From Streptomyces sp. NBC_01283 (GTDB lineage Bacteria > Actinomycetota > Actinomycetes > Streptomycetales > Streptomycetaceae), in NCBI RefSeq assembly GCF_041435335.1, contig NZ_CP108430.1:1178001-1242000 (forward strand): a stretch of 64,000 nucleotides of DNA, in the 5' to 3' direction. The notes beneath the pieces are model-generated. The model did no database searches. It was not told the origin of the DNA and saw only the letters and a program-made list of their open reading frames with translations. The position numbers and the translations under genes were made by a program. This document shows, piece after piece, positions 16,245-24,506 of this stretch (within the stretch, counting starts at the first letter, position 1; each line of letters opens with the position of its first letter).

Positions 16245-17183
16245 ATGCATACCGTGGCCGTCCTGGCACTGGACACCGTCATCCCGTTCGACCTGTCAAC
16301 GCCCATCGAGGTCTTCGGCCGCACCCGGCTGCCGGGCGGTCGGGCCGGCTACCGGGTTCGCGTCTGTGCCGCCGCGCCGCAGATCGACGCCGGTCTGTTC
16401 ACGCTGCGGGCTCCGTGGGGCCTGGAAGGGCTCGCGGACGCCGACACGATCATCGTGCCCGGCACCGCCGACGTGTCCCGATCCGTCCCCGACGCGGTGC
16501 TCGACGCGCTGCGGGACGCGGCGGCCGATGGCACACGGATCGCCTCGATCTGCGCGGGCACCTTCACGCTGGCCGCGACCGGCCTGCTGTCCGGACTCCG
16601 CGCCACCACCCACTGGATGGCCGCGGCGGCGCTCGCCGAACGCCATCCCGACATCGACGTCGACCCGGACGTGCTCTACGTCGACAACGGGCAGATCCTG
16701 ACGTCCGCCGGTGCCGCCGCCGGGCTCGACCTGTGTCTGCACCTGATCCGCCGGGACTACGGCTCCGCCGTCGCCGCGGACGCCGCCCGCCTCTCGGTGA
16801 TGCCCCTGGAACGCGAGGGCGGCCAGGCCCAGTTCATCGTCTCCGAGGCTCCGCCCACGCCGCAGGGTTCGGAGCTCGAACCGCTCCTGCGCTGGCTGGA
16901 GGAGAATGCCGCGCGCGAGCTCACCCTGGAGGACATCGCGGGCCGGGCGGGCATGAGCACCCGCACCCTGCTGCGCCGCTTCCGGGAGCAGACCGGCAGC
17001 ACGCCGCTGCAGTGGCTGCACCGCACCCGCATCCGGCAGGCCCAGCACCTGCTCGAAACGACGGGGCACTCCGTGGAGCGCATCGCCGTCCAGGTCGGCT
17101 TCGGCTCACCCACCGCGTTCCGCGACCGCTTCAAGCGCGTCGCCGGAGTCAGCCCGCAGGCGTACCGCAGGGCATTCCAGTGA
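16245..17183 (+). CDS. GlxA-type transcriptional regulator (DJ-1/PfpI domain + AraC HTH)
   Basis: A 312-residue regulator. Residues 1 to about 190 form a DJ-1/PfpI-like glutamine-amidotransferase fold, with ICAGTFTLAATGLL holding the nucleophile-elbow Cys and HWMAAAALAERHP after it. Residues about 212-312 are an AraC-type double helix-turn-helix (LTLEDIAGRAGMSTRTLLRRFREQ and VQVGFGSPTAFRDRFKR). GlxA-like regulators usually sense a metabolite and activate a neighbouring gene. ATG 16245 is placed right at the conserved first strand MHTVAVLAL; upstream in-frame starts exist but add non-conserved sequence. It is divergent from the DUF2269 gene. Confidence 0.9.
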   Translation: MHTVAVLALDTVIPFDLSTPIEVFGRTRLPGGRAGYRVRVCAAAPQIDAGLFTLRAPWGLEGLADADTIIVPGTADVSRSVPDAVLDALRDAAADGTRIASICAGTFTLAATGLLSGLRATTHWMAAAALAERHPDIDVDPDVLYVDNGQILTSAGAAAGLDLCLHLIRRDYGSAVAADAARLSVMPLEREGGQAQFIVSEAPPTPQGSELEPLLRWLEENAARELTLEDIAGRAGMSTRTLLRRFREQTGSTPLQWLHRTRIRQAQHLLETTGHSVERIAVQVGFGSPTAFRDRFKRVAGVSPQAYRRAFQ

Positions 17184-17226
17184 CCCCATGACCTCAGTGG
17201 CCCCGCGCCCACACCGCCTCGTGACC

Positions 17227-17964
17227 TCAGACCTTCCGCGCCTCGACAAGGCACCAGCGGGGGCTGCCGTCGGCGCGGCGCCCGAACTCCTCCAGCGGGT
17301 GCAACCGCATCGTGAACCCCGCCCGGAGCAGGTCCTCGACGACACCCCCCAGCGGGAAAGTCCTGTAGTACATGACGAACGGCGGACGCCACAGCAGATT
17401 CCGCACCCGCATCAACCCGTCGAAGCCCAGCAGCGCCCAATGCAGCGGCGACGTCAGGCGCGGCGGCGCACCGATCGGGAAGGCGAAGACCCCGCCGGGC
17501 CGCAGCGCCCCGCAGATCTCCGCGAACAGCCGGGGCCGCTCGGCGGGCAGGAAGTGCCCGAACGCCCCGAAGCTCACCGCGAGGTCGAAGGCCTCGACGA
17601 AGGGCAGGGCGCGCGCGTCGGCCCGCACCCACTCCACCGCGGGCCCACCGCCCGGAGGAGCCACAGCGGCCTGCGCCTCGGCCAGCATCCCGGCGCTGAA
17701 GTCGACACCGGTGACCCGCTCCCGGCACAACGGCAGCAGCGTCTCGACACCCGCGCCGGTGCCGCAGCAGACGTCGAGACCCGCGTCGAACGGGCCGAGG
17801 CCGCCCAGCGCGTCCGCGACCGCGGCCAGGATCCGGTCCGGCGTACGGAAGGGGGTGTGGTCGAACTTCGGGGCCAGCAGGTCGTAGCCGTCCTCGATGG
17901 AGGAGAGCGCCTGCACGGCCAGTTCGCGGAGCGTGGGTCCCTGGGAGGTGAACACCGGCCCCAC
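17227..17964 (-). CDS. Class I SAM-dependent methyltransferase
   Basis: A class I methyltransferase of about 245 residues. Motif I is LDVCCGTGAGVE, followed by VTGVDFSAGMLAEA (acidic residue binding the SAM ribose), RADARALPF and the post-motif stretch ALRPGGVFAFPIG. The fold is complete; the methyl acceptor is unknown. The start is uncertain: GTG 17964 is chosen because the conserved region begins soon after, but ATG 18015 and a GTG 9 bp further in are possible. It converges on the GlxA-type regulator gene and is divergent from the SPFH-protein gene, so no operon context helps. Confidence 0.82.
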   Translation of the reverse strand: MGPVFTSQGPTLRELAVQALSSIEDGYDLLAPKFDHTPFRTPDRILAAVADALGGLGPFDAGLDVCCGTGAGVETLLPLCRERVTGVDFSAGMLAEAQAAVAPPGGGPAVEWVRADARALPFVEAFDLAVSFGAFGHFLPAERPRLFAEICGALRPGGVFAFPIGAPPRLTSPLHWALLGFDGLMRVRNLLWRPPFVMYYRTFPLGGVVEDLLRAGFTMRLHPLEEFGRRADGSPRWCLVEARKV

Positions 17965-18057
17965 CCTAGTCAGCGGCGGGGCGGCCGGGGCTCGACCCTG
18001 GACAAAGCTGGGCATATCTTGGTTATGAGACGGGCGACTCGAAAGAAGGGGGTCGTC

Positions 18058-18888
18058 ATGGTCGAAGAGCTGCTCGCAGCCGGGGCCGCGGTCGCGGCTG
18101 CCGGGTTCGTGTACGTGGTGTCGGCGGCCCGCGTGGTCAAGCAGTACGAGCGGGGCGTGGTGTTCCGCCTGGGCCGGCTGCGGGAGAACGTCCGCCCGCC
18201 GGGCTTCACCATGATCGTCCCCGGTGTGGACCGGCTGAACAAGGTGAACATGCAGATCGTGACGATGCCGGTCCCGGCGCAGGACGGCATCACCCGGGAC
18301 AACGTCACGGTGCGCGTCGACGCGGTCATCTACTTCAGGGTGGTCGACGCGGCGGACGCGGTGATCAAGGTCGAGGACTATCGCTTCGCGGTCTCGCAGA
18401 TGGCACAGACGTCTCTGCGGTCGATCATCGGCAAGAGCGATCTGGATGATCTGCTCTCCAACCGCGAGAAGCTCAACGAGGGCCTGGAGCTGATGATCGA
18501 CTCTCCCGCCATGGGGTGGGGCGTGCAGATCGACCGGGTCGAGATCAAGGACGTGTCGCTCCCGGAGACCATGAAGCGGTCGATGGCCCGGCAGGCCGAG
18601 GCGGACCGTGAGCGGCGGGCCCGCGTGATCAACGCGGACGCAGAGCTGCAGGCCTCCAAGAAGCTGGCGCAGGCGGCACACGAGATGTCGGAGGAGCCCG
18701 CGGCGCTCCAACTGCGGCTGCTGCAGACCGTGGTGGCCGTCGCCGCCGAGAAGAACTCGACCCTCGTGCTGCCTTTCCCCGTGGAACTCCTGCGCTTCCT
18801 GGAGAAGGCCCAGCAGACACAGGCGTTGCCGCCCGCACCACCGGCCACAGCGGCGGGGCCGAAACCGGAACGACCGGCGGCGGCATAG
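18058..18888 (+). CDS. SPFH/band-7 membrane protein (slipin/stomatin-like)
   Basis: A 276-residue stomatin-like protein. One N-terminal membrane segment (about residues 5-24) is followed by the SPFH domain with VKQYERGVVFRLGRL and PPGFTMIVPGVDRL, then a helical region rich in Arg/Glu/Ala (MKRSMARQAEADRERRARV) predicted to be a coiled coil, and a Pro/Ala tail. Such proteins form multimeric membrane scaffolds. The usual NfeD partner gene is not adjacent. ATG 18058 has a GAAGGGGG site at good spacing; ATG 18025 is in frame but has no ribosome site. Confidence 0.9.
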   Translation: MVEELLAAGAAVAAAGFVYVVSAARVVKQYERGVVFRLGRLRENVRPPGFTMIVPGVDRLNKVNMQIVTMPVPAQDGITRDNVTVRVDAVIYFRVVDAADAVIKVEDYRFAVSQMAQTSLRSIIGKSDLDDLLSNREKLNEGLELMIDSPAMGWGVQIDRVEIKDVSLPETMKRSMARQAEADRERRARVINADAELQASKKLAQAAHEMSEEPAALQLRLLQTVVAVAAEKNSTLVLPFPVELLRFLEKAQQTQALPPAPPATAAGPKPERPAAA

Positions 18889-19115
18889 GCATGGTCCCAG
18901 CCGTTCGGGCCTGAACCAGCTTCGGAGGCTTCCTTGGCCGACAGCGGATCACCGGGCTTCGACCAGCGTGCAAACACATGGGGCCTGGGCGGCATCAGGG
19001 ACTCCTTGCCGGTGTGATGGCCGGTTACCGCCAGGAGGTCTATCGGGTTGAGCCATGGGTCAGGTAGACGTATCGCGGCCGTAGACCCGCCACTCAGCAC
19101 GAGGAGGCATGCCTC

Positions 19116-19943
19116 ATGACCGGTGCCCGAACCACCACCGCGGCAGGCAAGACCCGGTTCGACGACATCTACAACCAGCCTGATCCCCGCACGTACTTCC
19201 GCACGCTGGCCCCCTTCGAGTACGAGATACCGCAGCAGGCTCAGGACGTCTTCCGGCGCACGCTCGGCCTGCGGTCCGCGGTGCGCGGCACCCACCTCCC
19301 CGTCACGGTCCTCGACCTCTGCTGCTCCTACGGGATCAACGCGGCGCTGCTCAACCACGACCTCACGCTCGCGGACCTGTACGCGCACTACACGAGCGAC
19401 GAGACCGCCACCCTCACCCGGGGCGAGCTCATCGAGGCCGACAAGGAGTTCTACGCGTCGCGGCGGCGGGCGGACGCGGTCCCGGTCATCGGCCTGGATA
19501 CGGCGGAGAACGCGACGCGCTACGCCTTGGAGGTGGGGTTGCTCGACAAGGCCTATGCCGAGAACCTCGAGCGTCACCCGCCCAGCGACGGGCTGCGCCG
19601 TGCCGTGGGGCGCGTCGGCCTGATCACGGTCACCGGCGGCATCGGCTACATCACCCACCGGACCTTCGACGCGCTTCTCGGCGCGACGGATCTTCCGGTG
19701 TGGGTGAGCGCGTTCGTCCTGCGGACGGTGCCTTTCCGGCAGATCCTGGCGACCCTGGACGCCCACGGCCTCACCACCGAGACCGACCCCCGACGGACCT
19801 ATCCGCAGCGGCTGTTCACCGATCCCGGCGAGCAGAGCAGCGCAGTGGACCTGGTGCTCAAGGCCGGTGACGATCCCACGGGCCTGGAGGCGGAGGGCCG
19901 CTACTACACGCGCCTGTACCAGTCGCGACCCCGGCCCGCGTAA
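19116..19943 (+). CDS. Methyltransferase-like protein of unknown function
   Basis: A 275-residue protein with a probable Rossmann methyltransferase fold. The motif I position reads VLDLCCSYGINAALL instead of the usual LDxGxGxG, with GLITVTGGIGYITHRTFDALL later. The altered glycine loop means SAM binding is not assured. The middle (GELIEADKEFYASRR, RADAVPVIGLDTAENATRYA) could place the acceptor or nucleotide ribose. ATG 19116 follows a GGAGG site. The 12-bp palindrome GAGGCATGCCTC (19104-19115) overlaps this site and ends next to the ATG, so it could fold over the ribosome site or bind a regulator. It stands alone between genes of other types. Confidence 0.65.
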   Translation: MTGARTTTAAGKTRFDDIYNQPDPRTYFRTLAPFEYEIPQQAQDVFRRTLGLRSAVRGTHLPVTVLDLCCSYGINAALLNHDLTLADLYAHYTSDETATLTRGELIEADKEFYASRRRADAVPVIGLDTAENATRYALEVGLLDKAYAENLERHPPSDGLRRAVGRVGLITVTGGIGYITHRTFDALLGATDLPVWVSAFVLRTVPFRQILATLDAHGLTTETDPRRTYPQRLFTDPGEQSSAVDLVLKAGDDPTGLEAEGRYYTRLYQSRPRPA

Positions 19944-19959
19944 CCCACGACATGCGGGA

Positions 19960-19987
19960 TGCGGGGCGCGGCCGTCCGCACCCCGCA
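19960..19987. terminator. Bidirectional hairpin terminator
   Basis: TGCGGGGCGCGG (19960-19971) and CCGCACCCCGCA (19976-19987) form a 12-bp stem with one mismatch and a 4-nt loop. It lies between the convergent methyltransferase-like and hydrolase genes, so it can end both transcripts. Confidence 0.65.
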
Positions 19988-20042
19988 CCTTCATGGCGCA
20001 CGCCTTCTCGGCCCATGCCTTCCTGGCCCATGCCGCGAACGG

Positions 20043-20726
20043 TCAGCTGGTGAAGAACTCGGTGACCTGCTCCGCGAACTGCTGCGGGCTCCCCTCGTGC
20101 ACCGAGTGCCCGACCGGGATCGTGATCAGCCGGGAGTCGGGAATCGCCGTCGCCATGTCGGGGATGCGATCCTGCGCCATGGTGCTGTCCGGGCCGCCCG
20201 CCACGATCAGGGTCGGCGCGACGATCTCGCCGAGCCGCTCGGCCCACTCGGGGTCGGGGTCGAAGATCTGGGCACGGACCGCGGGGGACACCGGCCAGTC
20301 GAAGTCGATGGCCCCTTCGGGGCGCGGGGTCTCGACCCAGTCGCGCGGATAGGGCGGCGGCGTCTCCTCCAGGACGAGACGCTCGACGCGGTCCGGGTGC
20401 TCCTGGGCCAGCAGGTACGCCACGACGCCGCCCATGGAGTGCCCCACGAGGCCGACGCGGTCAAGGCTGAGCTCGTCGAGGAAGCCGAGCACGTCGTCCC
20501 GCATCAGCTCGACCGAGTACTCGTCCGGCCAGTCGCTCTCCCCGTGCCCGCGCAGATCGAGGGCGTACACCCGCCACTCCTGGCCGAGCGCCTCCCCGAC
20601 CTGCTCCCAGGTCTCCGATGAACCGCCGAGCCCGTGCAGCAGCACGACGGGTGCCCCGTACGAGTCGCCCCAGGTCCGATAGGCCAGGCGTACGTCGCCC
20701 ACATCCACCACTGCGTGATCGCTCAT
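20043..20726 (-). CDS. Alpha/beta hydrolase
   Basis: A 227-residue alpha/beta hydrolase with the oxyanion-hole motif LLHGLGGSSETW, nucleophile elbow GLVGHSMGGVV (Ser of GHSMG) and the terminal catalytic His in TIPVGHSVHEG. The acid is probably the Asp in IVAGGPDSTM. No lid specific to a known lipase or epoxide hydrolase is recognisable, so the substrate is unknown; it is a cytosolic esterase- or peptidase-like enzyme. ATG 20726 fits the conserved N-terminal strands, with a weak CAGGGG site. It is divergent from the polysaccharide lyase gene, whose candidate operator lies 58 bp upstream of this start. Confidence 0.85.
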   Translation of the reverse strand: MSDHAVVDVGDVRLAYRTWGDSYGAPVVLLHGLGGSSETWEQVGEALGQEWRVYALDLRGHGESDWPDEYSVELMRDDVLGFLDELSLDRVGLVGHSMGGVVAYLLAQEHPDRVERLVLEETPPPYPRDWVETPRPEGAIDFDWPVSPAVRAQIFDPDPEWAERLGEIVAPTLIVAGGPDSTMAQDRIPDMATAIPDSRLITIPVGHSVHEGSPQQFAEQVTEFFTS

Positions 20727-20783
20727 GCCCCTGACGCTACAGCGCCTTGCGCAACCCATTGAGCAGTGGCCCGGACCCATGCT

Positions 20784-20797
20784 AGAAAGCGCTTGCT
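20784..20797. promoter_or_regulatory. LacI-family-type operator upstream of the polysaccharide lyase
   Basis: AGAAAGCGCTTGCT has a perfect AAGCGCTT core and one mismatched pair over 14 bases, close to the GAAAGCGCTTTC type bound by Streptomyces LacI-family sugar regulators. It lies 56-69 bp upstream of the lyase ATG, where bound repressor would block transcription. No LacI gene is in the window, so the regulator would act from elsewhere. Confidence 0.6.
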
Positions 20798-20852
20798 CTT
20801 CCAGCGGCCCCCTCCTGTCACCCGACTCCCCCACCTCACCATCGGAGACCCC

Positions 20853-23291
20853 ATGCACTCTCCCTGGTCCCGTCGCGGCTTCCTCCTTGCCACCGGCGGC
20901 TCCGCGCTCGGCCTCACAGCCGCGGGACTACTACCCTCCGAGGGGGCAGCAGCGGAGGAGGAGGCGGACGCGTACGAAGCGCTGCGGGCCAAGTGGCGCA
21001 CCCTGATACTCGGCGAGGGCTTCACCCCGACGGCCGAGCCCTTCAAGAGCCGCCTCGCCGAACTCGGCGCCACCGCACAGGAGTTGCGCGACACAATGGC
21101 GCCCACTACGGGGGCCTTGTGGCCGGACATCTCGTACGCGGATCCCGACCCGGACACCGACCAGGAGTCGTACGGCTATTCGGCGAACGTGGTAACCGGT
21201 TACAGCCGGCTCAACACGATGGCCCAGGCCTACCGTCAGGCGGGCACGGGCCTGACCGGCGACCCGGGCCTCAAGGCAGACATCCTCACCGGCCTCGACC
21301 ACCTCTACACCGGGGTCTACAACGAGAACCAGGCACGCTTCGGCAATTGGTACAGCTGGCAGATAGGCGCCCCGCAGAACCTCCTCGACGTCTGCGTGCT
21401 GATGTACGACCAACTGTCGGCGACCCAGGTGGCCAACTACTGCAAGGCCGTGGACCACTTCGTGCCCGACTCGGCGGTGGGCAGCTACACCGGGACGAGC
21501 ACCGGCGCGAACCGCGTCGACCTGTGCCGCGTACTCGCGCTGCGCGGGGTCGTCGGCGCCGATGCCGCGAAGATCGCGCTGGCCCGGGACGCCCTCTCCC
21601 CCGTCTTCCCTTACGTGACGGCCGGTGACGGCCTCTACACCGACGGCTCGTTCATCCAGCACACCACCGTGCCCTACACGGGGTCGTACGGATCGGTGAT
21701 GCTGGGCGGTCTCGGCATGCTCTTCGCCCTGCTGCGCGGCTCCAGCTGGGAGGTCACGGACACCAAGAAGCAGATCATCTTCGACGCCGTCGAGAAGGCC
21801 TGGGCGCCGTTCATCTACAACGGCCTCGTCATGGACGGCGTCGCGGGCCGCGCCATCAGCCGTGGCCTCGCCGCGTCCGACGCCAAGAAGATCCAGGCGG
21901 ACGACCACCGGCGCGGCCACCCCATCATGGCGGCCGTGGTGCTCCTCGGTCAGGGCGCGAGCACGGCCGAGAACGCGCGCTGGCGCGGCCTGGTCAAGGG
22001 CTGGATGCGGCGCGACTACTACAGCCCGCCGCTGAGCGACGCCACCCTCGGCCTGACAAGTCTGGCCCGCCTGAAAGGCGTCGAGGACGACGCGTCGGTG
22101 ACCGCGATCGCCGAACCCACCGGCCACCGGCTCTTCCCCGGCATGGCCCGCGCCACGCACCGGCGCCCCGGCTGGGCGGCGTCGATCAGCATGGCCGATC
22201 CCCGCATCACGTACTACGAGACGGGCAACGGCGAGAATCTGCGCGGCTGGCACACCGGCTCCGGCATGCTCTATTGGTGGGGCGACAGCTACGCCAACGG
22301 GCAGTACAGCGACGCCTTCTGGCCCACCGTGGACCCGTACCGGCTGCCCGGCATCACGGCGTCACGCAAGGCGCTCGCCGACGCGGCGGGCGGCGACTGG
22401 GGGGCGTCCCTGCCGGACGTGAAGTGGGTGGGCGGCGCGAGCGACGGCCAACGCGCCGCCATCGGGCAGTACTTGAAGGGGCTGCAGAGCACGCTGCGGG
22501 CGAAGAAGTCGTGGTTCTGCCTGGACGACGCGATCGTCTGTCTGGGAGCGGGCATCGCCTGCGCGGACGGCGCGGCGGTCGAGACGACCGTCGAGAACCG
22601 CAACCTGGGCCCGACGGGCACCACTTCCTTCCAGGTGGACGGCGCCACCAAGCCGACCACCACCCCCTGGTCGGCGAACCTCACCGGCGCCAAGTGGGCG
22701 CACATCGGGGGCCACGGCGGCTATGTCTTCCCCGGCGGCGCGACGGTGAAGGCGCTGCGTGAGGAGCGCACGGGCAAGTGGAGCGACATCAACAAGGGCG
22801 GCGCGACGACCGCGATCAGCCGCAAGTACCTCACGATGTACGTCGACCACGGCACGGCCCCGGCGAACGGGACGTACGCCTACGTCCTGATGCCGGGCGC
22901 GAGTGCGGCGCAGACGGCAGCGCGGTCGGCGGACGCCGGATGGCTGCAGGTCCTCGCCAACTCCGACAGCCAGCAAGGTGTTTCCGTACCCGCCCTCGGC
23001 TTCACCGGGGTCAACTTCTGGTTCGGCGGCACGGTGGGGAAGCTGACCGCGAGCGCGCCCTGCTCCGTGCAGATCAGCGAGAAGGGCGACGGCACCGCGG
23101 TCGTCTGCGTCAGCGACCCGATGCGCGCGCAGACCTCGCTGACCCTCAGCTGGAACCGTGCCGTCTCCGCGGTGACGGCCAAGCCCGCCACGGTCACGGC
23201 CGCGGTCACGGGTGCGTCCCTCAAGCTGACCTTCGGGGATCTCAGCGGGACCAGGGGGGCCACACAGCGGATCACGGTCAGGCTGGGCTGA
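20853..23291 (+). CDS. Tat-exported polysaccharide lyase family 8 (hyaluronate/chondroitin/xanthan lyase-like)
   Basis: An 812-residue secreted lyase. The N-terminus SRRGFLLATGGSALGLTAAGLL is a twin-arginine (Tat) signal, so the enzyme is exported folded. The alpha-helical toroid (about residues 50-370) contains NWYSWQIGAPQNLLD and DGSFIQHTTVPYTGSYG, supplying the catalytic Asn, His and Tyr of PL8 enzymes. The middle and C-terminal beta-sandwich domains follow (NLRGWHTGSGMLYWW; terminal beta repeats). PL8 enzymes cleave acidic polysaccharides by beta-elimination; which one here cannot be told. The start at ATG 20853 places the Tat motif at residues 6-9. A LacI-type operator upstream suggests sugar-responsive control. 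Confidence 0.93.
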   Translation: MHSPWSRRGFLLATGGSALGLTAAGLLPSEGAAAEEEADAYEALRAKWRTLILGEGFTPTAEPFKSRLAELGATAQELRDTMAPTTGALWPDISYADPDPDTDQESYGYSANVVTGYSRLNTMAQAYRQAGTGLTGDPGLKADILTGLDHLYTGVYNENQARFGNWYSWQIGAPQNLLDVCVLMYDQLSATQVANYCKAVDHFVPDSAVGSYTGTSTGANRVDLCRVLALRGVVGADAAKIALARDALSPVFPYVTAGDGLYTDGSFIQHTTVPYTGSYGSVMLGGLGMLFALLRGSSWEVTDTKKQIIFDAVEKAWAPFIYNGLVMDGVAGRAISRGLAASDAKKIQADDHRRGHPIMAAVVLLGQGASTAENARWRGLVKGWMRRDYYSPPLSDATLGLTSLARLKGVEDDASVTAIAEPTGHRLFPGMARATHRRPGWAASISMADPRITYYETGNGENLRGWHTGSGMLYWWGDSYANGQYSDAFWPTVDPYRLPGITASRKALADAAGGDWGASLPDVKWVGGASDGQRAAIGQYLKGLQSTLRAKKSWFCLDDAIVCLGAGIACADGAAVETTVENRNLGPTGTTSFQVDGATKPTTTPWSANLTGAKWAHIGGHGGYVFPGGATVKALREERTGKWSDINKGGATTAISRKYLTMYVDHGTAPANGTYAYVLMPGASAAQTAARSADAGWLQVLANSDSQQGVSVPALGFTGVNFWFGGTVGKLTASAPCSVQISEKGDGTAVVCVSDPMRAQTSLTLSWNRAVSAVTAKPATVTAAVTGASLKLTFGDLSGTRGATQRITVRLG

Positions 23292-23397
23292 GGCGCGCGT
23301 ACGGGCCCGGACTCGGGCCCGTACCCGGCCCCAGAATCGGGCCCGCAGCCCTTAGCACCGATGCTTTCCGGTCGACCCGCGATTCCGGTAGAAAATC

Positions 23398-23432
23398 AAA
23401 ACAACTGTTTTCGCAGCTCAGACAGTTGTTTT
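23398..23432. promoter_or_regulatory. AT-rich inverted repeat in the lyase-SSI intergenic region
   Basis: AAAACAACTG (23398-23407) and CAGTTGTTTT (23423-23432) are perfect inverted arms with a 15-base spacer, strikingly AT-rich for this genome. It lies in the 355-bp gap before the inhibitor gene. It could be a U-rich terminator for the lyase transcript (TTTTT follows the right arm) or an operator. A loose -35/-10 pair (TTGCTT near 23432, CATATG near 23456) just downstream may be the inhibitor promoter. The rest of 23292-23646 holds GC-rich inverted repeats right after the lyase stop and no open frame I can support. Confidence 0.5.
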
Positions 23433-23646
23433 TGCTTGCACTATCGCCTCCGGTCCATATGTTGGACACCCCTCACGCCTCCTCCGGCGCCTCCGACGCC
23501 CGCCCTGAGCTGCCCGAACAGCTGTCCCGTGACCGCTCAGCGGACACATGCATCCGGAAATCGACCATGCATTTGATCCTCACTCTCCGCACCGGCAAGA
23601 CTCCTGTCCGCAACCAGGAACACACCCGCATCAAAGGAGAGTTGAC

Positions 23647-24090
23647 GTGCGTTTCTTCCTCAAGACGGTGGGCGCCACCGCAGTCGTGGCAGCCTGCGTG
23701 ATGTCCGGAACCGCCGGCACGGCGCAGGCCCAGCCCAAGGCCGCAGGCGCCGGCCTCTACGCGCCCTCGTCGCTGGTCCTCGCCGTCGGACAGGGCGAAG
23801 AGGCGGACACCGCGACCATGGAACGCGCCGTGACCCTGACCTGTGCGCCCAAGGCCTCGGGCACCCACCCCGCCGCGACCGCGGCCTGTGCTGAACTCCG
23901 GGCGGTCGGCGGGGAGTTCGCGCAGCTCGTCGGCAAGTCACCCGGCGCGATCTGCACGAGGGAATGGCGGCCCGTCGTGGTCACCGTCGACGGTGTGTGG
24001 GAGGGCAAGCGGGTCGCGTGGTCCACGACCTTCGGCAACAGCTGCGAGATGCGGGCGAGCCTCGCGGGAGGCGCGGCCCTCACGTTCTGA
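23647..24090 (+). CDS. Secreted SSI-family serine protease inhibitor, P1 Arg
   Basis: A 147-residue precursor of the Streptomyces subtilisin inhibitor family. Signal peptide 1-27 ends AQA. The mature part begins near the family motif LYAPSSLVLAVGQG, with AVTLTCAP, GTHPAATAACAEL and TVDGVWEGKRV. The four conserved cysteines (66/81 and 103/133) form the two SSI disulfides. The reactive loop CTREWRP places Arg105 at the P1 position (two after Cys103), where classical SSI has Met; basic P1 residues favour trypsin-like targets. GTG 23647 has an AAAGGAG site. SSI proteins are abundant exported dimers that hold back extracellular serine proteases. Confidence 0.94.
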   Translation: MRFFLKTVGATAVVAACVMSGTAGTAQAQPKAAGAGLYAPSSLVLAVGQGEEADTATMERAVTLTCAPKASGTHPAATAACAELRAVGGEFAQLVGKSPGAICTREWRPVVVTVDGVWEGKRVAWSTTFGNSCEMRASLAGGAALTF

Positions 24091-24093
24091 GCC

Positions 24094-24124
24094 CCCGACT
24101 GCCGTGCACTCGACGGCAATCGGG
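24094..24124 (+). terminator. Hairpin terminator after the SSI-family gene
   Basis: CCCGACTGCCGT (24094-24105) and ACGGCAATCGGG (24113-24124) pair over 12 positions with one G-U-type mismatch and a 7-nt loop, four bases after the inhibitor stop. Confidence 0.65.
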
Positions 24125-24171
24125 TGGACCTGACCTCGGTCCTGACGGTGGGATGAGGCCTCGACATCCAC

Positions 24172-24216
24172 GACAGCGCCTCGGACGACGCCCTGAGCGA
24201 CGTCCGAGGCGCTGTC
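24172..24216 (+). terminator. Strong second hairpin downstream of the SSI-family gene
   Basis: GACAGCGCCTCGGACG (24172-24187) and CGTCCGAGGCGCTGTC (24201-24216) form a perfect 16-bp stem with a 13-nt loop. It probably backs up the first terminator and shields the ECF42 module downstream from readthrough. Confidence 0.7.
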
Positions 24217-24238
24217 CATGGCCGGGGGTTGCACACAC

Positions 24239-24331
24239 ATGACGACAGACGGACCGGACGAACGTGATCCGTCGATCGACACGGACTTTGCACGCCGGCT
24301 GATCACGGCGCAGTTCCCCCGGTGGGCGGAT
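24239..24331 (+). pseudogene. 5' remnant of an aminoglycoside phosphotransferase-like gene
   Basis: From ATG 24239 the frame reads 31 residues ending IDTDFARRLITAQFPRWAD, which closely resembles the N-terminus of actinomycete APH-family phosphotransferases (helix before the kinase N-lobe). Homology stops at the WAD, where intact proteins continue into the nucleotide-binding lobe. The frame stays open into unrelated sequence and even through the downstream DGPF gene, but no kinase motif appears. I read it as a truncated gene whose remainder was lost. Identification rests on one short motif recalled from the family. The other sequence between 24091 and 24580 holds two hairpins and a promoter-like signal. 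Confidence 0.4.
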
Positions 24332-24466
24332 CCGTTCTTCGATGCTCCGGCGCGGATGACGGCGGCGCTGCGGCACCTCGACGCGGTCATCTCCGACGGC
24401 TGGGGCCCTTCTGACGGCTGGGGGTACGGCCCGGTGAAAGAACCGGTCGGATCTTTTCTCTCCTCA

Positions 24467-24506
24467 TGTCGAATCTCGTGTCGATCCGGCCGGTCGGCGT
24501 TCGTAC
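24467..24506 (+). promoter_or_regulatory. ECF42-type promoter-like signal for the first DGPF-sigma operon
   Basis: TGTCGA occurs at 24467-24472 and again at 24479-24484. Seventeen bases after the second copy comes CGTAC (24502-24506). As I recall the ECF42 literature, target promoters carry TGTCGA at -35 and CGA/TC at -10. It lies about 75 bp upstream of the DGPF start, and a matching arrangement precedes the second ECF42 module at 34357. Confidence 0.55.
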
